Of a DNA stretch of 64,000 nucleotides, positions 37,183-47,094 are shown piece by piece. How positions within the stretch are numbered: position 1 is the first letter of the stretch; every line of letters starts with the position of its first letter. Both the position numbers and the translations under genes were made by a program. The DNA comes from a bacterium (GTDB lineage: Bacteria; Bacillota; Clostridia; Lachnospirales; Lachnospiraceae): assembly GCA_023666335.1 (NCBI GenBank), contig JAMPCE010000008.1, positions 1 to 64,000 on the forward strand, written 5' to 3'. Below the pieces are notes generated by a model. The model worked only from the letters and a program-made list of their open reading frames with translations, was not told where the DNA came from and made no database searches.

Positions 37183-38760
37183 ATGAAATTATTGAGCAGA
37201 CATTATAAAAAAATGAGAATTGCATATATTAAGGTTGCAGCGTTCGCCTGCATTGTCGCCGCCTTTTTTCTGCCCCAGCGGCAGAGCCTCGAGAGCACCG
37301 GAGATAATTATTTTACGGTGTATTTGAATGGTGTGCAGGTCGGCGTGATGGGCGATGCCGAGGCGGCGGACGACTGCCTGATCGCGGCAAGAAAACAGCT
37401 TGCCGCCGAGAGCGACGAGATGGTGCTTGCGGAGAGCGATCTTACCTGGGAGGGCGAGGAAGTGCTCTGGGGGCAAATAGATGACAGGAGTGTCATAATT
37501 TCCAATATGCTTTCCGCGCTGCGGGGCAGCGTCAAGGAAACCTTGAACCGCTCCTACACGGTGAAGATCAACGAGTACACTGTCAATCTGGCGAGCACGG
37601 AAGAAGTGCTGGCGCTCTTGCAGGCGTCCCTTAAAAAGTATGACAGCGGGCGGCATTATTATGCGGATCTCGTGCTTGATTCCAGCAGGGAGTTGAGCGT
37701 GCTGACGACGCAGATCTATTCCACGGATGAGCTAAGAGAGACGGAGGCGGAGGAGACCATGACCAGCGCCGGGATCAATGCTGCGCTGGATGAGATCTTT
37801 TCGGATATCGAGCCGACGTCCGAGAAAGATTTCGAAGACTACGAGCTGGGACTTTTGGATCTGAAATTCGGCGATACGGTGGAGGTGGTGGAGTCCTATT
37901 TGCAGGACTATGAGTTGACGCCGCTTGCCACAGCGATCGAGGAAGTGACAAAGGATCAGGAAAAGGAACAGATCTACGAGGTGGTCGCGGGGGATACGCT
38001 GTCCCAGATCGCGGAGAAAAACGAGATTCCGCTGGACAGGCTGATCGCCATGAATGAGACCATTGAGGATGAAAATTCCCTGATCCGAGTGGGGGATGAA
38101 TTGATCGTGACGGTGCCCGAGCCGGAACTTTCCGTCGAGCGCACGGAGCAGATGTATTATGAAGAAGACTACGAGGCGGAGATCATCTATGTCGATAACG
38201 ACGACTGGTACACGAACCAGACGCAGACTTTGCAGGAGCCTTCCGCAGGTCACCGCAAGGTCGTGGCGGATGTGTCTTACCGCAACAGCGAGGAAGTCTC
38301 CCGCGAGATCTTGAAAGAGGAGATCACTTACGCGGCTGTGCCGAAGATCGTGGAGCGGGGCACGAAGATACCGCCCACTTATCTGAAACCGATCTCGGGC
38401 GGAAGACTGTCCTCGGGATTCGGCAGACGAAAAGCGCCCACCAGAGGCGCGAGCACTTATCATAAGGGCGTAGATTGGGCAACGCCCGTCGGCACGGCGG
38501 TCATGGCGTCCTGCACGGGAACGGTCGCGAAAGCCGGCTGGGGAAGCGGTTACGGCTATGTGGTCTACATCAACCACTCGGACGGCAGGCAGACCCGCTA
38601 CGGGCATTTGAGCAAGGTGCTGGTGAAGCAGGGACAGACCGTGACGCAGGGGCAGAAGATCGCCTTGAGCGGCAATACCGGCGTCAGCACGGGACCGCAT
38701 GTCCACTTTGAGATCCTGATCAACGGCACACAGGTGAATCCGTTCGACTACTTGAACTGA
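37183..38760 (+). CDS. M23 peptidoglycan endopeptidase with LysM and G5 domains
   Basis: A 525-residue exported cell-wall hydrolase. A basic N-terminus and membrane helix (about 13-30) lead to an extracellular region, then LysM at about 265-310 (YEVVAGDTLSQIAEKN), a G5-like domain at about 315-395, and an M23 zinc peptidase domain from about 400 (GFGRR, HKGVDWATPVG, YGHLS, HVHFEI). The metal ligands in HKGVD and HVH are intact, so it is probably active against peptide cross-links. No strong ribosome site precedes the ATG at 37183 and no other in-frame start is better. Confidence 0.93.
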   Translation: MKLLSRHYKKMRIAYIKVAAFACIVAAFFLPQRQSLESTGDNYFTVYLNGVQVGVMGDAEAADDCLIAARKQLAAESDEMVLAESDLTWEGEEVLWGQIDDRSVIISNMLSALRGSVKETLNRSYTVKINEYTVNLASTEEVLALLQASLKKYDSGRHYYADLVLDSSRELSVLTTQIYSTDELRETEAEETMTSAGINAALDEIFSDIEPTSEKDFEDYELGLLDLKFGDTVEVVESYLQDYELTPLATAIEEVTKDQEKEQIYEVVAGDTLSQIAEKNEIPLDRLIAMNETIEDENSLIRVGDELIVTVPEPELSVERTEQMYYEEDYEAEIIYVDNDDWYTNQTQTLQEPSAGHRKVVADVSYRNSEEVSREILKEEITYAAVPKIVERGTKIPPTYLKPISGGRLSSGFGRRKAPTRGASTYHKGVDWATPVGTAVMASCTGTVAKAGWGSGYGYVVYINHSDGRQTRYGHLSKVLVKQGQTVTQGQKIALSGNTGVSTGPHVHFEILINGTQVNPFDYLN

Positions 38761-38770
38761 CGTTCGAGAC

Positions 38771-38798
38771 TTTACAAACGGGTAAAATCTGGTATACT
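38771..38798 (+). promoter_or_regulatory. promoter for murA
   Basis: TTTACA at 38771-38776 and TATACT at 38793-38798 with a 16-bp spacer, about 115 bases before the ATG. The leader contains a direct repeat of GCATGACAGA at about 38824 and 38838. Confidence 0.5.
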
Positions 38799-38913
38799 GT
38801 TTGTATCTGACAACTTATGAATGAGCATGACAGATGGCGCATGACAGAACAGTATAACATTTGGATATTAGAGATTTTTCGTTTCTTAATGATAGAAAGG
38901 TAAACAAACCTAT

Positions 38914-40206
38914 ATGGAACAATACGCGATCAAAGGCGGAAATCCGTTGGTCGGCGAGGTGGAGATCGGCGGCGCAAAGAATGCGGCGCTCGCGATCCTT
39001 GCGGCGGCTATTATGACGGACGAGACCGTGGTGATAGAGAATCTGCCTGACGTCAGGGACACGAATGTCATGATGCAGGCGATGGAGAGCATCGGCGTGG
39101 TGATCAATCGGGTGGACAGACACACGGTAAAGATCAATGCCGCACAGGTTCACGATCTGGTGATCGAGGACGACTATATCAAAAAAATCAGGGCTTCCTA
39201 CTACCTTTTGGGAGCGCTTTTGGGTAAATACAACAAAGCGGAAGTGGCGCTTCCGGGCGGCTGCAATATCGGACTCCGGCCCATTGACCAGCATATCAAG
39301 GGCTTTCGTGCGCTGGGCGCGAGCGTCAGGATCGAGCATGGTCTGATCATCACTGAGGCGGATAAGCTCAAAGGCAATCATATCTACATGGATGTGGTGA
39401 CGGTGGGCGCGACCATGAATGTGATGATGGCGGCGGTCATGGCGGAGGGCCAGACGGTGATCGAGAATGCGGCGAAAGAGCCGCATGTGGTGGATCTGGC
39501 CAGCTTCTTGAACAGTATGGGCGCCAATATCAAGGGCGCGGGCACCGATGTGATCCGCATCAAGGGCGTGCCGAAACTGCACGGGACCGAGTACGGCATC
39601 ATCCCTGATCAGATCGAGGCGGGGACGTTTATGTTTGCGGCGGCGGTGACAAAAGGCGATGTGACGGTCAAGAATGTGATCCCCAAACACCTGGAGTCCA
39701 TCAGCGCGAAACTCCTGGAGATCGGCTGTGAGATCGAGGAGTCGGACGACGCCGTGCGCGTGGTGGCGTCGAAGCCTCTCGGACATACCCATGTAAAGAC
39801 CCTGCCTTATCCCGGCTTTCCTACGGATATGCAGCCGCAGATCACGGTGGCGCTGGGACTTTCCGCAGGGACCAGCATCGTGACGGAGAGTATTTTCGAG
39901 AACCGATTCAAATATGTGGACGAGCTTACCTGCATGGGAGCGAATATCAAGGTGGAGAGCAATACAGCGATCATCGACGGCGTTCCCAAATATACCGGAG
40001 CCAACATCACCGCACCGGATTTGCGGGCGGGCGCGGCGCTCGTCATTGCAGCGCTGGCGGCAGACGGGATCAGCACGGTGGATGAGATCAAATATATCGA
40101 GCGCGGCTATGAGGATTTCCACCTTAAGCTGCAGGGACTCGGCGCACAGATCGACATGGTGACGACCGAGCGGGAATTGCAGAAATTCAAATTAAAAGTT
40201 GGTTGA
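38914..40206 (+). CDS. murA: UDP-N-acetylglucosamine 1-carboxyvinyltransferase
   Basis: A 430-residue MurA, the first committed enzyme of peptidoglycan precursor synthesis (transfers enolpyruvate from PEP to UDP-GlcNAc). IGGAKNAAL near the N-terminus has the active Lys, and LPGGCNIGLRPIDQHI has the reactive Cys that fosfomycin attacks in sensitive enzymes. Full family length. AAAGG before the ATG forms a short AGGT/ACCT pairing with the following bases, a weak chance hairpin. Firmicutes often have two copies; which one this is cannot be told. Confidence 0.95.
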   Translation: MEQYAIKGGNPLVGEVEIGGAKNAALAILAAAIMTDETVVIENLPDVRDTNVMMQAMESIGVVINRVDRHTVKINAAQVHDLVIEDDYIKKIRASYYLLGALLGKYNKAEVALPGGCNIGLRPIDQHIKGFRALGASVRIEHGLIITEADKLKGNHIYMDVVTVGATMNVMMAAVMAEGQTVIENAAKEPHVVDLASFLNSMGANIKGAGTDVIRIKGVPKLHGTEYGIIPDQIEAGTFMFAAAVTKGDVTVKNVIPKHLESISAKLLEIGCEIEESDDAVRVVASKPLGHTHVKTLPYPGFPTDMQPQITVALGLSAGTSIVTESIFENRFKYVDELTCMGANIKVESNTAIIDGVPKYTGANITAPDLRAGAALVIAALAADGISTVDEIKYIERGYEDFHLKLQGLGAQIDMVTTERELQKFKLKVG

Positions 40207-40216
40207 TAATGTCTTT

Positions 40217-40330
40217 CTCTTATTCAGAGTGGTGGAGATACAGAGGATCGATGAAGCCACGGCAACCCCTGACAAGGAAGGTGCCAGCCTGAGCGTAGCT
40301 GCCGATGCAGCGATGACCGAACAATAAGAG
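40217..40330 (+). promoter_or_regulatory. SAM-I (S-box) riboswitch aptamer
   Basis: P1 is a perfect 8-bp stem, CTCTTATT (40217-40224) with AATAAGAG (40323-40330). The interior has the conserved S-box core: GGTGGAG, GATGAAGCCACGGCAACC, AAGGTGCCA and GATGACCGAACAA. It binds S-adenosylmethionine and in Firmicutes switches off methionine/SAM genes when SAM is plentiful. It stands directly before metK. Confidence 0.95.
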
Positions 40331-40351
40331 GATTTGATGCTTGGATATCGG

Positions 40352-40393
40352 GTCCCCTTATTTCGAGAGAAGTAGGAGGACTTATTTATATTT
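40352..40393 (+). terminator. expression-platform terminator of the SAM riboswitch
   Basis: GTCC-CC...TTTC and GAA...GG-AGGAC pair around GAGA (40352-40381), followed by TTATTTATATTT. It lies between the aptamer and the metK ribosome site (AAGGAGAGAGG), as expected for a transcriptional OFF switch; the pairing is imperfect. Confidence 0.6.
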
Positions 40394-40420
40394 AAAACAA
40401 AAGTAAAGGAGAGAGGAAAC

Positions 40421-41602
40421 ATGGAGAAGAGATTATTTACATCCGAGTCTGTAACGGAAGGCCATCCCGACAAAGTCTGTGATGCCATTTCCGACGCGAT
40501 CCTGGACGCCTGCATGGCAAAGGATCCTATGAGCCGCGTGGCGTGTGAGACGGCGGTCTGCACCGGCTTCGTGCTGGTGACTGGCGAAATTACCACCAAT
40601 GCGTATGTGGATATGCAGAAAATCGTGCGCGATACCGTCAAAGAGATCGGCTATACCAAGTCCGAGTACGGTTTTGACGGCAATACCTGCGCCGTGCTCG
40701 TCGCGATCGACGAGCAGTCGGCGGATATCGCGATGGGCGTGGACAAAGCGCTGGAAGCAAAGAAAGGCGAGCAGACGGATGACCTCGACACCGGGGCGGG
40801 CGATCAGGGCATGATGTTCGGCTATGCGACCAACGAGACCGAGGAGTATATGCCTTATCCCATCGATCTGGCGCACAAGCTTGCCTTGCAGCTTACAAAA
40901 GTGAGAAAGGACGGCACTTTGAAATACTTAAGACCCGACGGCAAGAGCCAGGTTTCCGTAGAGTATGACGAGGCAGGCAAGCCGGTACGTCTGGAGGCGG
41001 TGGTCTTATCCACCCAGCACGACGATGACGTGACGCAGGAGCAGATCCACGAGGATATCAAAAAATATGTCTTCGATCCCGTTCTGCCGAAAGAGCTCGT
41101 TGATGATAAGACAAAATTCTTCATCAACCCGACAGGCCGTTTCGTGATCGGCGGACCGCACGGCGATGCGGGACTGACAGGCCGCAAGATCATCGTGGAT
41201 ACATACGGCGGCTATGCGCGTCATGGCGGCGGCGCTTTCTCCGGCAAGGACTGCACGAAGGTGGACCGTTCCGCGGCTTACGCGGCGCGTTATGTGGCAA
41301 AGAACATCGTGGCGGCGGGTCTTGCCGACAAGTGTGAGATCCAGCTTTCCTACGCGATCGGCGTGGCGCAGCCCACTTCCATCATGGTGGATACTTTCGG
41401 CACCGGCAGGGTGTCCGACGAGAAGCTGGTGGAGATCGTGCGCGAGAATTTTGATCTGCGTCCGGCAGGCATCATCAAGATGCTCGATCTGCGCCGTCCC
41501 ATCTATAAGCAGACGGCGGCTTACGGGCACTTCGGCCGCAACGACTTGGATCTCCCCTGGGAGAAGCTGAACAAGGTGGATGCGCTGAAAAAATATCTTT
41601 GA
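40421..41602 (+). CDS. metK: S-adenosylmethionine synthetase
   Basis: A 393-residue MetK that makes SAM from methionine and [40 protein letters not shown] and [16 protein letters not shown] are the standard nucleotide, phosphate and metal site motifs. Full length. The upstream S-box gives feedback control by its own product. Confidence 0.97.
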   Translation: MEKRLFTSESVTEGHPDKVCDAISDAILDACMAKDPMSRVACETAVCTGFVLVTGEITTNAYVDMQKIVRDTVKEIGYTKSEYGFDGNTCAVLVAIDEQSADIAMGVDKALEAKKGEQTDDLDTGAGDQGMMFGYATNETEEYMPYPIDLAHKLALQLTKVRKDGTLKYLRPDGKSQVSVEYDEAGKPVRLEAVVLSTQHDDDVTQEQIHEDIKKYVFDPVLPKELVDDKTKFFINPTGRFVIGGPHGDAGLTGRKIIVDTYGGYARHGGGAFSGKDCTKVDRSAAYAARYVAKNIVAAGLADKCEIQLSYAIGVAQPTSIMVDTFGTGRVSDEKLVEIVRENFDLRPAGIIKMLDLRRPIYKQTAAYGHFGRNDLDLPWEKLNKVDALKKYL

Positions 41603-41621
41603 TATCGGGAAAGGCAGCATC

Positions 41622-44600
41622 ATGGCATTTGCGCATTTGCACGTCCACACGGAGTACAGTCTCCTGGACGGTTCCAATAAGATCAAAGAATATGTGAAAT
41701 ATGTGAAAGAGCTGGGCATGAACAGCGCGGCAATCACAGATCACGGCGTGATGTACGGCGCCATCGACTTTTACAAAGCAGCCAAAGAGGTGGGCATCAA
41801 TCCCGTCATTGGCTGCGAGGTCTATGTGGCGCCGCATTCCCGCTTTGACAGGGAACTGACGGGCGGTGAGGACCGCTATTATCATCTGGTGCTCCTTGCG
41901 GAGAACAATATCGGCTACGCGAATCTCACGAAGATCGTCAGCAAAGGCTTCACGGAGGGGTATTACTATCGACCCCGCGTGGACATGGAGTTACTGGAGC
42001 AGTACCACGAGGGTCTGATCGCGCTTTCCGCCTGTCTGGCGGGAGAGGTGCCCCGTTACATCCAAAAGGGGCTTGTGGACGAGGCGAAGAAGGCGGCGCT
42101 AAAGTATCAGGCTGTCTTTGGAAAAGACAATTATTTTCTGGAATTACAGGATCACGGGATTCCGGCGCAGCAGTCGGTCAATTCCGTGCTTCTTCGCATG
42201 AGCAAAGAACTGGATATCCCGCTTGTGGCGACGAACGACGTGCACTACACTTACGCGGAGGACGCCCAGCCCCACGATATCCTGCTCTGTCTGCAAACAG
42301 GCAAAAAGCTGGCGGACGAGGACCGGATGCGCTACGAGGGCGGTCAGTATTATGTGAAGAGCGAGGAGGAGATGAAAGGGCTTTTCCCCTATGCCTGGGA
42401 AGCGGTGGAGAACACCCAGCGCATTGCCGACCGCTGCCATGTGGAGATCGAGTTTGGCAGGTATAAAGTGCCGCATTACGATGCGCCGGAGGGGTATGAC
42501 TCCTGGACCTATCTGAACAAACTGTGTCAGGACGGCATGAAAGAGCGCTATCCGGAGGACGACGGCGGGTTGCAGGAACGGCTTATGTATGAGCTTGACA
42601 CCATCCGCAATATGGGCTTTGTGGACTATTTCCTCATCGTGTGGGATTATATCAATTTCTGCCGCGAGAACGGCATTGCCGTGGGGCCGGGCAGGGGTTC
42701 CGCGGCGGGCAGCATCGTGTCTTATTGTCTAAAGATCACAAACATTGACCCGATCAAGTACAGTCTCCTCTTTGAGCGGTTTTTAAATCCGGAGCGCGTC
42801 TCCATGCCGGATATCGACGTGGACTTCTGCTTTGAGAGGCGGCAGGAAGTGATTGACTATGTCGGTCAAAAATATGGCAGCGACAAGGTAGTGCAGATCG
42901 TCACTTTCGGTACGATGGCGGCAAAGGGCGTGATCCGCGACGTGGGCAGAGTGATGGATCTGCCTTACGCTTTTGTGGACCGCATCGCAAAGATGATCCC
43001 CGTCGAGCAGAATCAGGGGGTTCCTATCGTCCGCGCGCTGGAGATGAATCCGGAGCTTAAGAACCTCTACGAGGAAGATGAGCAGGTACACAATCTCATC
43101 GAGATGAGTAAGCGCCTGGAAGGTCTGCCGCGCCATACGTCCATGCACGCGGCGGGCGTGGTGATCTGCCCGGCGGCGGCGGATGATTTCGTGCCGCTCT
43201 CCCGGGGCGCGGACGGTTCCATCACCACACAGTTTCCCATGACCACCATCGAGGAACTGGGGCTTCTCAAGATGGATTTTCTGGGGCTTCGGACGCTGAC
43301 GGTGATCCAGAATGCGGTGCGGCTGGTGAAAGAGAGCAAAGGGATCGACATTGACATCGATGCGATCGACTACGACGACAAAGAAGTGCTCGCCTCGCTG
43401 GGAACAGGGCGGACGGACGGCGTGTTCCAGCTGGAGAGCGGCGGCATGAAAAGTTTCATGAAAGAATTGAAGCCCCAGAGTCTGGAGGATGTGATCGCGG
43501 GCATCTCCCTCTACCGTCCGGGACCGATGGACTTTATCCCGAAATACATCAAGGGCAAGAACCATCCCGAGACCGTGACCTACGACTGCCCGCAGCTCGC
43601 GCCGATTCTTGCGCCCACCTACGGCTGTATCGTGTATCAGGAGCAGGTCATGCAGATCGTGCGGGAACTTGGCGGCTATACGATGGGCAGAAGCGATCTG
43701 GTGCGCCGCGCCATGAGCAAAAAGAAGCAGTATGTCATGGAGCAGGAGCGGAAAAATTTCACCTACGGGAATCCCGAGGAGGGCGTACCCGGCTGTGTGG
43801 CAAACGGCATCGACGCAAAGGTGGCGGATCACATCTACGACACGATGATGGACTTTGCGAAGTATGCCTTTAACAAATCCCACGCCGCCTGCTATGCGGT
43901 GGTGGCATACCAGACGGCTTACCTGAAATATTATCATCCCGTGGAATTTATGGCGGCGCTGATGACCTCCGTGATCGACAATCCGGGCAAAGTGGCGGAG
44001 TATATCATGACGAGCCGCGCGATGGGCATCCAGATCCTGCCGCCCGACATCAATGTGGGCGCGAACGGCTTTTCTGTCGTGGACGGTCAGATCCGCTACG
44101 CCCTCTCCGCGATCAAGAGCGTGGGACGGCCCGTGATCGACGCGGTGGTGGCGGAGCGTGAGGCGAGGGGACCTTATAAAAATCTGGGGGATTTTGTGAC
44201 CCGCGTGACGGACCGCGATATGAATAAGCGCGTCGTCGAACACTTTATCAAGGCGGGCGCTATGGACAGTCTGGGCGGCACGAGAAAGCAGTTTATGACC
44301 GTCTATCTGCAAGTGATCGACGGCATCCAGCAGGATCGGAAAAATAATATGGCAGGGCAGATCACGCTCTTTGACATTGCGGCTGAGGAGGAAAAAGTGG
44401 ACTACCGCGTGAGTCTTCCCGACGTGGGCGAATACTCTAAGGAAATGAAGCTTGCTTTTGAGAAAGAAGTGCTCGGCATCTATATCAGTGGGCATCCGCT
44501 GGAAGAGTATCAGGAACTTTGGAAGAAGCATATCACCAACACCACGGCGGATTTTGCGTGGAACGAGGAGACGAACGAGATCTGCGTGGAGGACGGCGCG

Positions 44601-45077
44601 AAAGCCGTGATCGGCGGCATGATCGCGGAAAAGAAGATCAAATATACGAAAAACGAAAAAGTGATGGCGTTTTTGCAGGTGGAAGATCTGGTCGGCACCG
44701 TGGAAGTGATCGTTTTCCCGAAAGATTATGAACGCTACAGCAACAGCATTGAGGAGGACGGCAAGATCTTTGTCAAAGGCCGCGTCTCTCTGGAGGAGGA
44801 CAAGGACGCAAAGCTGATCTGCGAGCAGATCACGCCGTTCGATCGGGTGCCGCGGAAACTGTGGATTAAATTTCCCACGAAGGACGCCTACGAGGCGAAG
44901 AAAGAGGAGGTCTTCTCCATTCTGCGGGAAGCGGAGGGAAGAGACGGCGTGGTAATCTATGTGGAGAATCCGCGGGCGAAGAACGAACTGCCTGCGAACT
45001 GGAACGTGGCGGCGGACGGGATGCTGGTGGAGCGGCTGGAGGCGGCTTTCGGGGAAGGGAATGTGAAAGTGGTGTAA
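41622..45077 (+). CDS. dnaE: DNA polymerase III alpha subunit, DnaE type
   Basis: A 1151-residue replicative polymerase. PHP domain first (LHVHTEYSLLDG, AITDHGVMYG), polymerase core with the catalytic Asp pair in MPDIDVDFCFERR near residue 397 and GPGRGSAAGS before it, tandem HhH region, and a C-terminal OB fold at about 985-1060 (VIGGMIAEKKIK, VEDLVGTVEVIVFPK). It lacks the exonuclease insert of PolC, so it is the DnaE form, probably the lagging-strand/primer-extending enzyme next to a PolC elsewhere. It begins 19 bp after metK. Confidence 0.97.
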   Translation: MAFAHLHVHTEYSLLDGSNKIKEYVKYVKELGMNSAAITDHGVMYGAIDFYKAAKEVGINPVIGCEVYVAPHSRFDRELTGGEDRYYHLVLLAENNIGYANLTKIVSKGFTEGYYYRPRVDMELLEQYHEGLIALSACLAGEVPRYIQKGLVDEAKKAALKYQAVFGKDNYFLELQDHGIPAQQSVNSVLLRMSKELDIPLVATNDVHYTYAEDAQPHDILLCLQTGKKLADEDRMRYEGGQYYVKSEEEMKGLFPYAWEAVENTQRIADRCHVEIEFGRYKVPHYDAPEGYDSWTYLNKLCQDGMKERYPEDDGGLQERLMYELDTIRNMGFVDYFLIVWDYINFCRENGIAVGPGRGSAAGSIVSYCLKITNIDPIKYSLLFERFLNPERVSMPDIDVDFCFERRQEVIDYVGQKYGSDKVVQIVTFGTMAAKGVIRDVGRVMDLPYAFVDRIAKMIPVEQNQGVPIVRALEMNPELKNLYEEDEQVHNLIEMSKRLEGLPRHTSMHAAGVVICPAAADDFVPLSRGADGSITTQFPMTTIEELGLLKMDFLGLRTLTVIQNAVRLVKESKGIDIDIDAIDYDDKEVLASLGTGRTDGVFQLESGGMKSFMKELKPQSLEDVIAGISLYRPGPMDFIPKYIKGKNHPETVTYDCPQLAPILAPTYGCIVYQEQVMQIVRELGGYTMGRSDLVRRAMSKKKQYVMEQERKNFTYGNPEEGVPGCVANGIDAKVADHIYDTMMDFAKYAFNKSHAACYAVVAYQTAYLKYYHPVEFMAALMTSVIDNPGKVAEYIMTSRAMGIQILPPDINVGANGFSVVDGQIRYALSAIKSVGRPVIDAVVAEREARGPYKNLGDFVTRVTDRDMNKRVVEHFIKAGAMDSLGGTRKQFMTVYLQVIDGIQQDRKNNMAGQITLFDIAAEEEKVDYRVSLPDVGEYSKEMKLAFEKEVLGIYISGHPLEEYQELWKKHITNTTADFAWNEETNEICVEDGAKAVIGGMIAEKKIKYTKNEKVMAFLQVEDLVGTVEVIVFPKDYERYSNSIEEDGKIFVKGRVSLEEDKDAKLICEQITPFDRVPRKLWIKFPTKDAYEAKKEEVFSILREAEGRDGVVIYVENPRAKNELPANWNVAADGMLVERLEAAFGEGNVKVV

Positions 45078-45082
45078 AGTGA

Positions 45083-45111
45083 TTGAAAAACGTAATGCAA
45101 TAGAGTAAAAT
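45083..45111 (+). promoter_or_regulatory. promoter for pfkA
   Basis: TTGAAA at 45083-45088 and TAAAAT at 45106-45111 with a 17-bp spacer, in the 100-bp gap after dnaE. A GC-rich stretch of GGCGGC repeats follows in the leader. Confidence 0.55.
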
Positions 45112-45177
45112 AGAAAGTAGGAAAATTTTGTCGGCGGCGGACGGAGCGGCGGCGCGGCAGAAAGGTGTGGATACGGT

Positions 45178-46146
45178 ATGGCGAAACAGATCAAGACAAT
45201 CGGCGTTCTGACGAGCGGCGGCGATGCGCCGGGCATGAATGCGGCGATCCGTGCGGTGGTCAGAAGGGGAATCGACAACGGCGTTAAGGTAAAGGGCATC
45301 AAAAAAGGCTATCAGGGTCTTTTGAATGAAGAAATAATTGACATGGAAAAGTGGACGGTGTCGGATACGATCCAGCGGGGCGGTACGATCTTAGGAACGG
45401 CGCGCTGTCATGAGTTCCGCACCGAGGAAGGTCAGCAGAAAGGCGCGGATATCTGCCACAAGCACGGGATCGACGGTCTGGTGGTCATCGGCGGCGACGG
45501 CTCCTACCGCGGCGCGCAGGCATTGTCCCGGCACGGGATCAATACCATCGGTCTGCCGGGCACCATCGATCTGGATATCGCGTGCACCGAGTATACCATC
45601 GGCTTTGACACGGCGATCAATACCGCTCTGCAGGCGATTGATAAGGTGCGGGATACTTCCTCTTCCCATGAGCGGTGCAGCATCATCGAGGTCATGGGCA
45701 GAAACGCGGGCTACATTGCCCTCTGGTGCGGTATTTCCTGCGGCGCGGAGGATATTCTCCTGCCGGAGAAATATGACTATAACGAACAGCAGATCATCAA
45801 CAATATCATTGCCAACAGAAAGAAAGGGAAAACGCACCATCTGATCATCAACGCGGAGGGCATCGGGCATTCCACTTCTATGGCGAGAAGGATCGAGGCG
45901 GCGACAGGGATCGAGACCAGAGCGACGATTCTGGGATACATGCAGCGCGGCGGCTCACCCACCTGTAAGGACCGCTACTATGCGTCCATCATGGGCTGCT
46001 ATGCGGCGGATATCCTCTGCGAGGGCAAGACAAACCGTGTCGTCGGCTATCAGCACGGCGAGTTTCTGGACTTCGATATCGAGGAGGCCCTGAACATGGA
46101 AAAGGGCATTCCGGACTATCCTTACGAGATGTCAAAGATCTTATGA
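45178..46146 (+). CDS. pfkA: ATP-dependent 6-phosphofructokinase
   Basis: A 322-residue PfkA, the committed step of glycolysis. SGGDAPGMNAAIRA, GGDGSYRGA (Gly at the position that marks ATP use), PGTIDLDIACTEYTIGFDTA and VMGRNAGYIAL are present. The catalytic Asp of TID and the following metal-side Asp remain, but the middle Asn of the usual TIDND is Leu and the next residues (ACTEY for the usual -GTDY) also differ. Family identity is not in doubt. The RNA methyltransferase gene overlaps its stop by 4 bp. Confidence 0.94.
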   Translation: MAKQIKTIGVLTSGGDAPGMNAAIRAVVRRGIDNGVKVKGIKKGYQGLLNEEIIDMEKWTVSDTIQRGGTILGTARCHEFRTEEGQQKGADICHKHGIDGLVVIGGDGSYRGAQALSRHGINTIGLPGTIDLDIACTEYTIGFDTAINTALQAIDKVRDTSSSHERCSIIEVMGRNAGYIALWCGISCGAEDILLPEKYDYNEQQIINNIIANRKKGKTHHLIINAEGIGHSTSMARRIEAATGIETRATILGYMQRGGSPTCKDRYYASIMGCYAADILCEGKTNRVVGYQHGEFLDFDIEEALNMEKGIPDYPYEMSKIL

Positions 46147-46940
46147 TCACGAGTGTACACAACAAATCGATCAAAGAGACCGCAGCCCTTCTCGCAAAGA
46201 AAAAAGAGCGGGATCGGCGCGGTCTCTTTGTGGTGGAGGGCGTAAAACTCTTCGGCGAAGCGCCCGCAGAGCGGATCGAGCAGGTCTATGTCGCCGAGAG
46301 TGCAAAGAGACAGCTTACAGAACAGTACGGGGAGAAGTTAAAAGCGCTTCCCTGCGAGACCGTATCGGATGAAGTGTTTGCGAAACTGTCTGACACCGTC
46401 ACACCGCAGGGCATTTTGTGTCTGGTGCGCCAGTATTCTTATAATATAGAAGAAATGCTGGCGGCAGAGAAAGAAAAACATCTGTTATTTATTATACTGG
46501 AAGATCTTCAGGATCCGGGCAATCTGGGGACGATCTTCCGCACGGCGGAGGCGGCGGGCGCGGACGGCGTGATCATGAGCGGCGGGACGGCGGATCTCTA
46601 TAGCCCGAAGACCATCCGTGCTACGATGGGTTCCGTTTACCGTGTGCCTTTCCTCTATGCAGAGTCGCTTCTTCCCGTCATGGAGACGCTGAGAAGACAC
46701 GGTGTTCGGGTGTTTGCGGCGCATCTTTCCGGAAAAGCGGATTACGACGCCTTTGACTACAGGGCGGGAACGGCTTTTCTGGTCGGGAACGAGGGGAGAG
46801 GGCTGAAAGAGAAGACAGCGGCGGCGGCAGATGAGCGGATCAGGCTTCCTATGGAGGGAAAAGTGGAATCATTGAATGCGGCGGTGGCTTCTTCTGTTTT
46901 GCTATATGAGGCGTATCGGCAGCGGAGAAACGGGTTGTGA
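46143..46940 (+). CDS. TrmH/SpoU family RNA 2'-O-methyltransferase
   Basis: A 265-residue SPOUT enzyme. An N-terminal substrate-binding domain (KERDRRGLFVVEGVKLF) precedes the knotted catalytic domain with LEDLQDPGNLGTIFRTAEAAG, the IRATMGSVYRVP loop and LVGNEGRGL, plus LNAAVASSVLLYE at the end. It methylates ribose in rRNA or tRNA; the site cannot be read. ATGA overlap with pfkA implies coupled translation. Confidence 0.93.
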   Translation: MITSVHNKSIKETAALLAKKKERDRRGLFVVEGVKLFGEAPAERIEQVYVAESAKRQLTEQYGEKLKALPCETVSDEVFAKLSDTVTPQGILCLVRQYSYNIEEMLAAEKEKHLLFIILEDLQDPGNLGTIFRTAEAAGADGVIMSGGTADLYSPKTIRATMGSVYRVPFLYAESLLPVMETLRRHGVRVFAAHLSGKADYDAFDYRAGTAFLVGNEGRGLKEKTAAAADERIRLPMEGKVESLNAAVASSVLLYEAYRQRRNGL

Positions 46941-46944
46941 TGAG

Positions 46945-46960
46945 TTAAATCATGATTTAA
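46945..46960. promoter_or_regulatory. 16-bp perfect palindrome
   Basis: TTAAATCATGATTTAA is fully self-complementary, 5 bases after the methyltransferase stop. It could be an operator for the proC side or chance in AT-rich DNA. Confidence 0.3.
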
Positions 46961-46972
46961 TTACGAGACGAT

Positions 46973-47018
46973 GCAAAATTCCGCCTCACGGCGCATTTTT
47001 GCTCCAAGGTAGTTTTTT
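46973..47018 (+). terminator. probable terminator of the pfkA-methyltransferase operon
   Basis: GCAAAA...CGCC and GGCG...TTTTGC (46973-47002) pair around TCAC with a small internal loop, and a GTTTTTT run follows at 47012-47018. Confidence 0.5.
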
Positions 47019-47094
47019 GGCGTAAAATCAACAAATATAACGCTTGTTATTGAAAAAATGGCATAAAATTTGCACGGGGAGGGATGAGGGAAAG

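Noticed and set aside
42783-45302. Very long open frame (839 codons) on the minus strand opposite dnaE
   Set aside because: It is the GC-driven antisense shadow of a certain gene: rich in His, Arg and Leu, no ribosome site, and no domain. The long antisense frames opposite murA (38815-40122) and the surface protein (57945-59285) are rejected for the same reason.
47040-47075. Promoter TTGTTA/TAAAAT before proC
   Set aside because: The spacer is only 14 bp, too short for a working sigma-A promoter; no better pair was found there.
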